Part shown: positions 1 to 6,550 of the stretch, in pieces
Layout: each line of letters begins with the position of its first letter
How positions within the stretch are numbered: position 1 is the first letter of the stretch
NCBI GenBank assembly: GCA_017519865.1
Contig: JAFWRQ010000034.1
Location: forward strand, 1 to 52,620
Direction of reading: 5' to 3'
Origin: Bacteroidales bacterium
Lineage (GTDB): Bacteria; Bacteroidota; Bacteroidia; Bacteroidales; UBA932
DNA: 52,620 bases
Made by a program: the position numbers and the translations under genes
The notes under the pieces: generated by a model
Databases searched by the model: none
Seen by the model: only the letters and a program-made list of their open reading frames with translations
What the model was told of the DNA's origin: nothing

Positions 1-8
1 AAACGGAG

Positions 9-81
9 GACTCGTTAGCTCAGTTGGTAGAGCACAACACTTTTAATGTTGGGGTCTCGGGTTCGAGCCCCGAACGGGTCA
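9..81 (+). tRNA. tRNA-Lys (anticodon TTT)
   Basis: A complete cloverleaf can be folded by eye. The seven-pair acceptor stem joins 9-15 to 74-80 with one G-T wobble, and A81 is the discriminator. The D arm carries AGCTCAGTTGGTAGAGC, the anticodon stem CAACA/TGTTG encloses loop CTTTTAA, and the T arm carries GGTTCGAGCCC. The anticodon TTT reads lysine AAA/AAG. The 3' CCA is not encoded, so it would be added after transcription. Confidence 0.97.
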
Positions 82-115
82 CAAGAGGATTATACAGTTC
101 TTTCAAGATATACAA

Positions 116-188
116 GCTTCCTTAGCTCAGTTGGTAGAGCACCTGACTCTTAATCAGGGTGTCTAGGGTTCGAGCCCCTAAGGGAGCA
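116..188 (+). tRNA. tRNA-Lys (anticodon CTT)
   Basis: This is a second cloverleaf, 34 bases after the first. The acceptor stem pairs 116-122 with 181-187, with discriminator A188. The anticodon stem CCTGA/TCAGG encloses loop CTCTTAA, giving anticodon CTT, which reads lysine AAG. CCA is not encoded. The spacing and the single terminator downstream suggest co-transcription with the TTT isoacceptor, so this would be a lysine tRNA pair reading both codons. Confidence 0.96.
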
Positions 189-190
189 CA

Positions 191-224
191 GAGCGGCAGA
201 AATCATTTCTGCCGCTCTTTTTTT
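191..224 (+). terminator. Rho-independent terminator of the tRNA pair
   Basis: Arms GAGCGGCAGAAA and TTTCTGCCGCTC form a stem of about 12 pairs with a very small loop, followed by seven T residues at 218-224. It lies two bases after the second tRNA-Lys and is a textbook intrinsic terminator. Confidence 0.93.
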
Positions 225-239
225 ATCATCCCCATCTGC

Positions 240-269
240 TTGTGCTTAATCAATAATTGAGTATCTTTG
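240..269 (+). promoter_or_regulatory. Bacteroidota-type promoter of the TviB-like gene
   Basis: TATCTTTG at 262-269 matches the phylum -7 consensus TAnnTTTG, and TTG at 240-242 lies 19 bases upstream. The start codon is 28 bases after the -7 element, leaving a short leader. Confidence 0.8.
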
Positions 270-297
270 TGGGCTCGAACAGAGAGGATAACGAAAG

Positions 298-1566
298 ATG
301 AAAGACATCAGGATTTGCGTCATTGGGCTGGGCTATGTCGGCCTGCCGCTGGCAAGGCTTTTTTCCACGAAGTACCCCACGATAGGATTTGACCTGAACA
401 AGAAGCGCGTCGAAGCGCTGATGGCAGGGCATGACGCTACGCTGGAAGTTCCGGACGAACTGTTGCAGGACGCGATTGAGAACCACGGTTTCGTCTGTAC
501 GACGGACCTGGAGCGTATAAAGGATTGCAATTTCTATGTCGTTGCGGTGCCTACGCCGGTCGACGAAAACAACCGGCCGGACCTGAAGCCCCTGTGGGGC
601 GCCAGCGAAACCGTCGGCAAGGTTATAAGCAAAGGAGACATTGTCGTTTATGAGTCCACTGTCTACCCCGGCGTGACCGAGGAGGAGTGTCTGCCGGTGG
701 TGGAGAGAGTCTCAGGCCTCAAGTTCAACGAAGATTTCTTCGCAGGCTACAGCCCGGAGCGCATCAACCCCGGCGACAAACAGCATACGGTCGAGAAGAT
801 CCGCAAGGTCACTTCGGGCTCGACGCCCGAGATCGCGGACATCGTTGACGGAGTGTACAATTCCGTGCTCGTCAACGGCACGCACAAGGCACCGTCCATC
901 AAGGTTGCCGAAGCCTCGAAGATCATCGAGAATTCGCAGCGCGACGTGAACATCGCTTTCATGAATGAGCTTGCGAAGATATTCAATGCGATGGGCATCG
1001 ACACGCACGATGTCATCGAAGCGGCTTCCAGCAAGTGGAATTTCATCAAGATGAGCCCCGGACTTGTGGGTGGCCACTGCATCAGCGTGGACCCTTACTA
1101 CCTGATCCAGAAGGCTCAGGTATATGGAGTCCTGCCGCGCGTGATGTACAATGCGCGGCGTCTGAACGACGGCATGGGGGCCTATGTCGCCAATCAGGCC
1201 GTCAAGTGCATGAACAAGGCCGGAGTCATGGTCAAGGATGCCAGGATCCTGATCCTGGGCGTCACCTTCAAGGAAAACTGCCCCGATATCCGCAATACGA
1301 AGGTCGTGGACATCTACCATACTTTGGAGGAGTATACTCCGAACATTACTGTATATGACCCTTGGGCCGATGTGGAGATGGTCCGCCACGAGTATGGCAT
1401 CGAAGTCACCAACTCCCTCCCTGCAGGCTGCTTCGACGCAGTGATACTCGCCGTGGCGCACAAGGAGTTCCTGGATCTGGACGTGGCCGCGCTGGTCGCT
1501 CCCGGAGGCGTCGTGTACGACGTCAAGGGAGTGCTCCCGCGGGATATTGTCGACGCCAGGCTATAG
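298..1566 (+). CDS. tviB: UDP-N-acetyl-hexosamine 6-dehydrogenase (TviB/WbpO-like)
   Basis: This 422-residue cytosolic enzyme belongs to the UDP-glucose/GDP-mannose dehydrogenase family. It oxidises C6 of a UDP-N-acetylhexosamine to the uronate using two NAD+, supplying acidic sugars for surface polysaccharide. The N-terminal Rossmann motif GLGYVG is at 10-15. The catalytic cysteine lies in GGHCISVDPYY, with Cys261 as the nucleophile. The PTPVDENNRPDL segment near residue 85 and the C-terminal GVTFKENCPDIRNTK segment are characteristic of the TviB/WbpO branch rather than of UDP-glucose dehydrogenase. The exact substrate (GlcNAc, GalNAc or ManNAc) cannot be fixed by reading. The start is the ATG after a phylum-type promoter. 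The stop codon overlaps that of the convergent fucosidase in the palindrome CTATAG. Confidence 0.9.
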   Translation: MKDIRICVIGLGYVGLPLARLFSTKYPTIGFDLNKKRVEALMAGHDATLEVPDELLQDAIENHGFVCTTDLERIKDCNFYVVAVPTPVDENNRPDLKPLWGASETVGKVISKGDIVVYESTVYPGVTEEECLPVVERVSGLKFNEDFFAGYSPERINPGDKQHTVEKIRKVTSGSTPEIADIVDGVYNSVLVNGTHKAPSIKVAEASKIIENSQRDVNIAFMNELAKIFNAMGIDTHDVIEAASSKWNFIKMSPGLVGGHCISVDPYYLIQKAQVYGVLPRVMYNARRLNDGMGAYVANQAVKCMNKAGVMVKDARILILGVTFKENCPDIRNTKVVDIYHTLEEYTPNITVYDPWADVEMVRHEYGIEVTNSLPAGCFDAVILAVAHKEFLDLDVAALVAPGGVVYDVKGVLPRDIVDARL

Positions 1567-3051
1567 ACCGGCGTCCGCCAGGAAGGCCTGGACCGAGCTT
1601 ATGCACGGACACGCACGGGCATCCGTGATGCTTATGCGGAGCGCGGTGGCTTCGACGGGGTCGAAGCGGACTATGCGCTTGTAACCTATTGTCGTCATCT
1701 GTTCCTGCGTCGGGACAGGATGCCAGTCCGATCCGTCAGAATACTCTATGGTGAAACTTTTCACCCTTTGCCCTAGGGCGATGTTTTCCTGAAGAAGGAC
1801 CCTGTCAAGGGTCTTTTTCTTTTTCAATGTGAAGACGAGGGAGGCTTCGCGGGTGCTGTCTTTGGGGGCCCAGAAGGTGGCGGGGCGGGCGTCGGAGACC
1901 CGGCTTGCGCGGTAGCGCAGCCCCCGGGTCTCGCTGGCCCGCACGCGGGCTCCGGACAGCAGGTCGTTCCCGAGCTGCCCGGAGACGATCCTGTGCGCCT
2001 CGACGGCGTTTGCGGAGTCGATGGGGTGGACCAGGCCTTCCCGGTCAACGGGGAAGTTGATGAGCAGCTTGCCGTTGCGGCCGACGCTGCGGTAATAAAG
2101 CTCTGCCAACTGTTCCGGCGTCTTGACGGCGCCGTCCTCCCCGGGATGGTAGAACCATCCCTTCCGGATGGAGACGTCGCATTCGGCCGGGATCCATACG
2201 TCCCCGTCCTCGTGCCCCGGGCCGAGTTCACGTTCAAAGGGGTAGCCGGGATAGACCACGCCGTCCCGTAGGAAAGACCAGTTGGTCTCGGATGCCGCGC
2301 CGCGCTCATTGCCTACCCAGCGGCAGCCAGGACCTCCATCGGAAAAGATGAGTGCTCCCGGCTGGAGTTCATGTATGATGGCATGGATGGCGGGGAAGTG
2401 GTAGTAGGTGCGGCGGTCGATAGTGCGCGTCTCGCGCGCACCGCCGTACCATCCGTCCCCTCCGTTGGCCCCGTCCAGCCATACCTCGGAGATGGTTCCG
2501 TAATTGGTCAACAGTTCCCGCAGCTGGTTCTGGTAGTACCTTACGTAATCGGACGTACCGTAACTGGCCTGGTGGCGGTCCCAGGGGGACAGGTAAACGC
2601 CGAACTTGAGCCCGTGCTCCTTGCAGGCCCGGGCAAGTTCGCCGACAACGTCGCCGCCGCCGTCCCTGAAGGGCGAAGCGGCGACGCTGTAGTCCGTATA
2701 AGCCGACGGCCACAGGCAGAAGCCGTCGTGATGCTTTGCGGTCAGGATCACGCCCTTGATGCCTGCGGCCTTGAAGGTCCTGACCCACTGCCGGCAGTCC
2801 AGTGCCGTCGGGTTGAAGACCGCCGGATCGGCGTCCCCGTACCCCCATTCACTGTCGGTAAAAGTATTCGGCCCGAAGTGTACGAAAGCCCAGACCTCGT
2901 CCTCCTGCCACGCGATCTGCTCCGCCGTAGGCACCGGCCCGATCGCCTCCGGGGCGCTCTTCCGTCCCTCCGTCCAGCAGGCTGCGATTCCTGCTCCGAT
3001 CAACGCCCCGGCGACTGCGCCTATAACTGCCAAAACTGCTGCCCGTCTCAT
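1561..3051 (-). CDS. GH29 alpha-L-fucosidase lipoprotein with C-terminal discoidin-like domain
   Basis: This 496-residue exported glycosidase removes alpha-L-fucose from glycans. A lipoprotein signal runs from residue 1 and ends at lipobox GIAAC with Cys25, so surface or periplasmic anchoring is expected. The GH29 barrel includes WAFVHFGPNTF near 54-64, LTAKHHDGFCLWPS at 103-116 and SEVWLDGANGG, where Asp193 is the expected nucleophile. From about residue 355 to the end a beta-rich region with SFTIEYSDGSDW and RISITDA resembles an F5/8 type C (discoidin) carbohydrate-binding module. The gene stands alone on the minus strand between two nucleotide-sugar dehydrogenases. No TAnnTTTG element is seen upstream. 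A second, shorter GH29 enzyme lies near 37 kb. Confidence 0.92.
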   Translation of the reverse strand: MRRAAVLAVIGAVAGALIGAGIAACWTEGRKSAPEAIGPVPTAEQIAWQEDEVWAFVHFGPNTFTDSEWGYGDADPAVFNPTALDCRQWVRTFKAAGIKGVILTAKHHDGFCLWPSAYTDYSVAASPFRDGGGDVVGELARACKEHGLKFGVYLSPWDRHQASYGTSDYVRYYQNQLRELLTNYGTISEVWLDGANGGDGWYGGARETRTIDRRTYYHFPAIHAIIHELQPGALIFSDGGPGCRWVGNERGAASETNWSFLRDGVVYPGYPFERELGPGHEDGDVWIPAECDVSIRKGWFYHPGEDGAVKTPEQLAELYYRSVGRNGKLLINFPVDREGLVHPIDSANAVEAHRIVSGQLGNDLLSGARVRASETRGLRYRASRVSDARPATFWAPKDSTREASLVFTLKKKKTLDRVLLQENIALGQRVKSFTIEYSDGSDWHPVPTQEQMTTIGYKRIVRFDPVEATALRISITDARACPCISSVQAFLADAGL

Positions 3052-3137
3052 AATAGCTCGTTTATCCTCCGCAATTTACGAAAAAACCTCGTCATTCCCT
3101 CACATCCCTCGCCCTCTCGCCGAGAGATGATGCTTTT

Positions 3138-3186
3138 CCGAAGGTTAGCGGTGAAAGTGCCATAACCTTCGGGCATTTCCCGAAGG
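3138..3186. repeat. CCTTCGG-family palindromes, overlapping pair
   Basis: Two alternative hairpins share bases. CCGAAGGTTA (3138-3147) pairs with TAACCTTCGG (3163-3172), and CCTTCGGG (3166-3173) pairs with CCCGAAGG (3179-3186) across loop CATTT. The second has the same design as units near 14.2 and 35 kb. The pair sits in the gap between the divergent fucosidase and ugd genes, upstream of the ugd promoter. Confidence 0.75.
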
Positions 3187-3226
3187 AGTGTTGGGAGCAG
3201 AGAGGTGAGGGGTGAAGGTGAGGGGC

Positions 3227-3257
3227 TTGGATATTAGGGAGGTTATGAGTATTTTTG
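3227..3257 (+). promoter_or_regulatory. Bacteroidota-type promoter of ugd
   Basis: TATTTTTG at 3250-3257 fits TAnnTTTG, and TTG at 3227-3229 lies 20 bases upstream. It argues against translation starting at the upstream in-frame codon at 3212, because that codon would precede the transcription start. Confidence 0.75.
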
Positions 3258-3301
3258 TGAGTTGTCCGGAATTTGGACAGGACTGTTTAATAGTTAAGGA
3301 T

Positions 3302-4588
3302 ATGAAGATTGCAGTTGCAGGAACGGGATATGTGGGAATGAGCATAGCTACCCTGCTGGCGCAGCACAACGATGTGGTGGCCGTGGACGTGGTTCCCGAG
3401 AAAGTCGAGAAGGTCAACAACAGGATTTCCCCGATCCAGGACGACTATATTGAGAAATACCTTGCCGGTGAGGATGCGGCCGGGAGGCCGGTCGAGCTGA
3501 GCCTTCAGGCCACGCTCGACGGCCGCGCCGCATACCGCGGTGCCGATTTCGTCGTCATCGCCGCTCCGACCAACTACGATCCCAAGAAGAATTTCTTCGA
3601 CACCTCCCACGTGGAGGAGGTGATCGAAATGGTACTGGAGGTCAATCCCGACGCTGTGATGGTCATCAAATCGACCGTACCGGTGGGCTACACCAAGGGT
3701 GCTCGCGAGCGCTTCTCGTACCGCGAGCGTCTCGCCGACGGGACGATGCGCGTCGTGACCCCCAGAATCATCTTCGCACCCGAGTTCCTCCGCGAGAGCA
3801 AGGCGCTTTACGACAATCTCTACCCTTCGCGCATCATCGTCGGCTTCGACGAGCCCGCACTCGCGGAAGAGGCGCGGTGCTTCGCCGCCCTCCTGCAGGA
3901 GGGGGCGCTCCGCGCCGATGTCCCCGTCCTATTCATGGGCAGCACCGAGGCTGAAGCCGTCAAGTTGTTCGCCAATACCTACCTTGCCCTCCGCGTCAGC
4001 TATTTCAATGAGCTGGACACTTATGCTGAAATGAAAGGGCTTGATACACAGGCTATTATCGAAGGTGTATGCGGCGACCCCCGCATCGGTACCCATTACA
4101 ACAACCCCTCCTTCGGCTACGGCGGATACTGCCTTCCCAAGGACACCAAGCAGCTTCTGGCCAACTTCAACGACGTGCCGGAGAACCTCATCAAGGCCAT
4201 AGTCGAGAGCAACCGCACCCGCAAGGATTACATAGCCGACAGGGTACTTGACAAGGCAGGATACTACACCGCTTCGAGTGCCTACGACTCGGCGCGCGAG
4301 CGCGACGTGACCGTGGGCGTATACCGCCTGACCATGAAGGCCGGCTCTGACAATTTCCGGCAGAGCGCCATCCAGGGCATTATGAAACGCATCAAGGCCA
4401 AGGGCGCCAAGGTCGTGGTCTTCGAGCCTTCGTTGCCCGACGGCAGCACCTTCTTCGGCAGCCTGGTCGTCGGCGACCTGGGCCGCTTCAAGGCTATGAG
4501 CGATGCCATCATAGCCAACCGCTATGATCCGGTGCTGGACGATGTCGCGGACAAAGTCTACACCCGCGACATCTTCAAGCGCGATTAG
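3302..4588 (+). CDS. ugd: UDP-glucose 6-dehydrogenase
   Basis: This 428-residue cytosolic enzyme oxidises UDP-glucose to UDP-glucuronate, the precursor for the UDP-glucuronate 4-epimerase encoded at the right edge of the window. The Rossmann motif GTGYVG follows the start directly. [20 protein letters not shown] is the family signature, and the nucleophile is Cys277 in [11 protein letters not shown]. The C-terminal domain is of the short bacterial type, slightly longer than E. coli Ugd. The ATG at 3302 was chosen because the open frame back to 3212 covers the promoter and adds 30 residues ahead of the Rossmann strand. The EEP-family gene begins five bases downstream, so the two are probably one transcript. 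Confidence 0.93.
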   Translation: MKIAVAGTGYVGMSIATLLAQHNDVVAVDVVPEKVEKVNNRISPIQDDYIEKYLAGEDAAGRPVELSLQATLDGRAAYRGADFVVIAAPTNYDPKKNFFDTSHVEEVIEMVLEVNPDAVMVIKSTVPVGYTKGARERFSYRERLADGTMRVVTPRIIFAPEFLRESKALYDNLYPSRIIVGFDEPALAEEARCFAALLQEGALRADVPVLFMGSTEAEAVKLFANTYLALRVSYFNELDTYAEMKGLDTQAIIEGVCGDPRIGTHYNNPSFGYGGYCLPKDTKQLLANFNDVPENLIKAIVESNRTRKDYIADRVLDKAGYYTASSAYDSARERDVTVGVYRLTMKAGSDNFRQSAIQGIMKRIKAKGAKVVVFEPSLPDGSTFFGSLVVGDLGRFKAMSDAIIANRYDPVLDDVADKVYTRDIFKRD

Positions 4589-4593
4589 CCTTT

Positions 4594-5289
4594 ATGCGCC
4601 GCATCCTCCTGTCAATCCTTATCCTTATGGCGATGATTCCTGTTTCCAACGCCCGGACCCTGCGGATATTGTCCTTCAATATCCGCGAGTGGACGCGTGA
4701 CCTTGACGCAAAGGGGGAGTACTACTGGCGCGACAGGATGGAGGCTATGACAAGGATGCTGGAGGATATGGACCCTGACGTGATCTGCCTCCAGGAGGTG
4801 CTGCCGCCTGCAGGACGCTACGTACCCGAGGGGTACCGCCGCGTCGGCATCGGCGTCAGCCACCCCATCTACGTACGGAAGTCCCTGAAGGCCGGCAAGC
4901 ATTCCTTCGCCATCTTCTACGAGGCCTGTACCGTCGAGGGTGTCCGTATCGTCAACGTGCATTCACGCTGGGAGCAATGGATCGTGGAAAGGACTGTACG
5001 TCAAGTCAATAAGCAACTGACCGGCTGTGACGTTGCCTGCGGCGACTGGAACACCGGCCTGAACGCCATCGTCAACGCCGGCCTGCAGATGCAGTCCGCA
5101 CGGACGATGCTCTCCGTCCCAGAAGACGACACGTTCGCCAACCTTACGAAAATGGAAAGCCACGGTGCGATCGACCATTTCTTCGTAAACGGCGTCACGC
5201 CCGTGGCTTATAGGATGGTCACTGAAGGTTACGGTGTGTCACGCATCAGCGACCACTGGCCCATAGTCCTGGACCTGGAAATCATTTGA
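4594..5289 (+). CDS. Exported endonuclease/exonuclease/phosphatase (EEP) family protein
   Basis: This 231-residue protein has a cleavable signal peptide (hydrophobic core ILLSILILMAMI, cleavage after SNA near residue 20), so it acts outside the cytoplasm. EEP-fold landmarks are in order: SFNIRE at 27-32, CLQEV with metal ligand Glu68, GDWN with Asp151 and Asn153, AIDHFF with Asp194, and SDHWPI with Asp220/His221. Members hydrolyse phosphodiester or phosphomonoester bonds in nucleic acids, phospholipids or inositol phosphates, and the substrate here is not predictable. It follows ugd by five bases and overlaps the convergent esterase by eight. Confidence 0.85.
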   Translation: MRRILLSILILMAMIPVSNARTLRILSFNIREWTRDLDAKGEYYWRDRMEAMTRMLEDMDPDVICLQEVLPPAGRYVPEGYRRVGIGVSHPIYVRKSLKAGKHSFAIFYEACTVEGVRIVNVHSRWEQWIVERTVRQVNKQLTGCDVACGDWNTGLNAIVNAGLQMQSARTMLSVPEDDTFANLTKMESHGAIDHFFVNGVTPVAYRMVTEGYGVSRISDHWPIVLDLEII

Positions 5290-6454
5290 ATATCATCTGC
5301 GCCATCTCCGTGAGATAGATGCGCCAGGGGCCCCAGGTGTGGCCTCCGGGGGTCTCGCGGAAGTGATACTTGAAGTCGATGTCATCGAGCTGCTTGTTGT
5401 AGGCCAGTACGCTGCGATAGAGGAAGTCTTCGGTACCGCAGCCGATATAATACAGCTTGACACCGTTCTTCTTCATATCCAGGAGCTTCTGCTTCTGGGC
5501 CGGGTCGCTGATGTTGCTGCCTGCGGCGGAGAAGAGACCGACATAATCGAAGGTGTTAGGATAATCCTTGGAAATGGTGAAGGTGTGGCCGCCGCCCATC
5601 GAGAAGCCGGCTATGGCGCGGCCTTCCTTCTTGGCGACAGTGCGGTAGTTGCTGTCGATGAACTTGATGATCTCGGGGAATGAATCCGTGAAGTTGGCCT
5701 TGCCGGGAAGGGTATTGCCGTTTGTGTAGGTGTCGCCGTAGTAGGCCGGGGCGGCCTGCTGGGCGGGATTGCCGTTGGTCATAACGAGGATCATCGGTTT
5801 GGCCTTGCCCTGGGCGATGAGGTTGTCGAGTACCTGGGCGGCGCGGCCGAGGTCAAGCCAGGAGTTCTCGTCGCATGCGTTGCCGTGGAGCAGATAGAAG
5901 ACAGGGTATTTCTGCTTGCTGTTGGCTTCGTACCCCGGAGGGGTGTAGATGTTGACGCGGCGGCGGTTGCCGAAGGTCGCGCTGTCATACCAGCGCGAGG
6001 CAACGGTGCCGTGGGGTACGTCGTTGACGCCGTATATGTCGCCCTTGTCGCCCTTTTCCTTGCTGATGATGAAGTAGTTCATCCAGCGGGGGATGTCCTT
6101 TACGACTGAATAATAGAGGTCGACGATGGGTGAACCGTCTACGGTAAGGCTGTAGAAGTACAGTTCGGGCTCAAGCGGCTTGGAGGTGTAGGTCCAGACG
6201 CCGTCACGCTCGGTGAGTTCGGCAGTGCCTTCCATGAACTCGCCGGATACCTCGACTTTCTTGGCCTTGGGGTTCTTGTAACGGAAAGTGACGCTGTAGT
6301 CGGGATTGATGACTACACCGGTGAAGACCTCCTGGGGCTGGGGGGCAGCGCCCATCCGCGGCCTTAGGGGCTCGCCTCCGGGTCCCACCTGAGGCTGCGC
6401 GAAAGCACCGCAGCACAGCAGAGCTAAGACTGAAACAAAGAGTGTTTTTCTCAT
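5282..6454 (-). CDS. Exported esterase, CE1/esterase D-like, with N-terminal beta-sandwich
   Basis: This 390-residue protein has a signal peptide ending near AFAQ at residue 20. Residues of about 45-115 form an early-set/CBM48-like sandwich (VTFRYKNPKAKKVEVSGEF). The alpha/beta hydrolase domain follows, with YLLHGNACDENSW at 187-199, nucleophile Ser285 in GFSMGG, probable acid Asp343 in CGTEDF and His372 in GGHTWGPW. This architecture is common among Bacteroidota feruloyl and acetyl-xylan esterases attached to plant-polysaccharide degradation, so release of ferulate or acetate from hemicellulose is a reasonable inference, not a demonstrated activity. It has its own minus-strand -7 element, divergent from that of the FAD/Fe-S oxidoreductase. 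Confidence 0.86.
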   Translation of the reverse strand: MRKTLFVSVLALLCCGAFAQPQVGPGGEPLRPRMGAAPQPQEVFTGVVINPDYSVTFRYKNPKAKKVEVSGEFMEGTAELTERDGVWTYTSKPLEPELYFYSLTVDGSPIVDLYYSVVKDIPRWMNYFIISKEKGDKGDIYGVNDVPHGTVASRWYDSATFGNRRRVNIYTPPGYEANSKQKYPVFYLLHGNACDENSWLDLGRAAQVLDNLIAQGKAKPMILVMTNGNPAQQAAPAYYGDTYTNGNTLPGKANFTDSFPEIIKFIDSNYRTVAKKEGRAIAGFSMGGGHTFTISKDYPNTFDYVGLFSAAGSNISDPAQKQKLLDMKKNGVKLYYIGCGTEDFLYRSVLAYNKQLDDIDFKYHFRETPGGHTWGPWRIYLTEMAQMIFK

Positions 6455-6493
6455 AATTCGGTTGTTTTAGTGTGTCCTTTACAGGTTCTCTTA

Positions 6494-6501
6494 CAAAGAT
6501 A
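6494..6501 (-). promoter_or_regulatory. -7 element of the esterase gene
   Basis: Read on the minus strand this is TATCTTTG, a full match to TAnnTTTG, 40 bases upstream of the esterase ATG. No clear TTG lies at the expected distance upstream. Confidence 0.6.
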
Positions 6502-6522
6502 GCCTTTTCCGAGGAAAAAAGG

Positions 6523-6530
6523 TATCTTTG
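6523..6530 (+). promoter_or_regulatory. -7 element of the FAD/Fe-S oxidoreductase gene
   Basis: TATCTTTG lies 20 bases before the ATG at 6551 and 21 bases from the divergent element of the esterase, so the two polymerase sites would overlap physically. Confidence 0.65.
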
Positions 6531-6550
6531 TAACAAATGTTGTCTCTTCC

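Noticed and set aside
9-188. tRNA-Lys pair as an integration site of a mobile island
   Set aside because: No duplicate of the tRNA 3' end and no integrase gene were seen in the window.
712-1461. Long antisense frames over the TviB-like gene, and similar long shadows over the oxidoreductase, metalloprotease and Wzc genes
   Set aside because: They are by-products of GC-rich codon usage on the opposite strand and show no family motifs, signal peptides or promoters.
3212-3301. 30-residue extension of Ugd
   Set aside because: It spans the promoter elements and precedes the normal Rossmann start.
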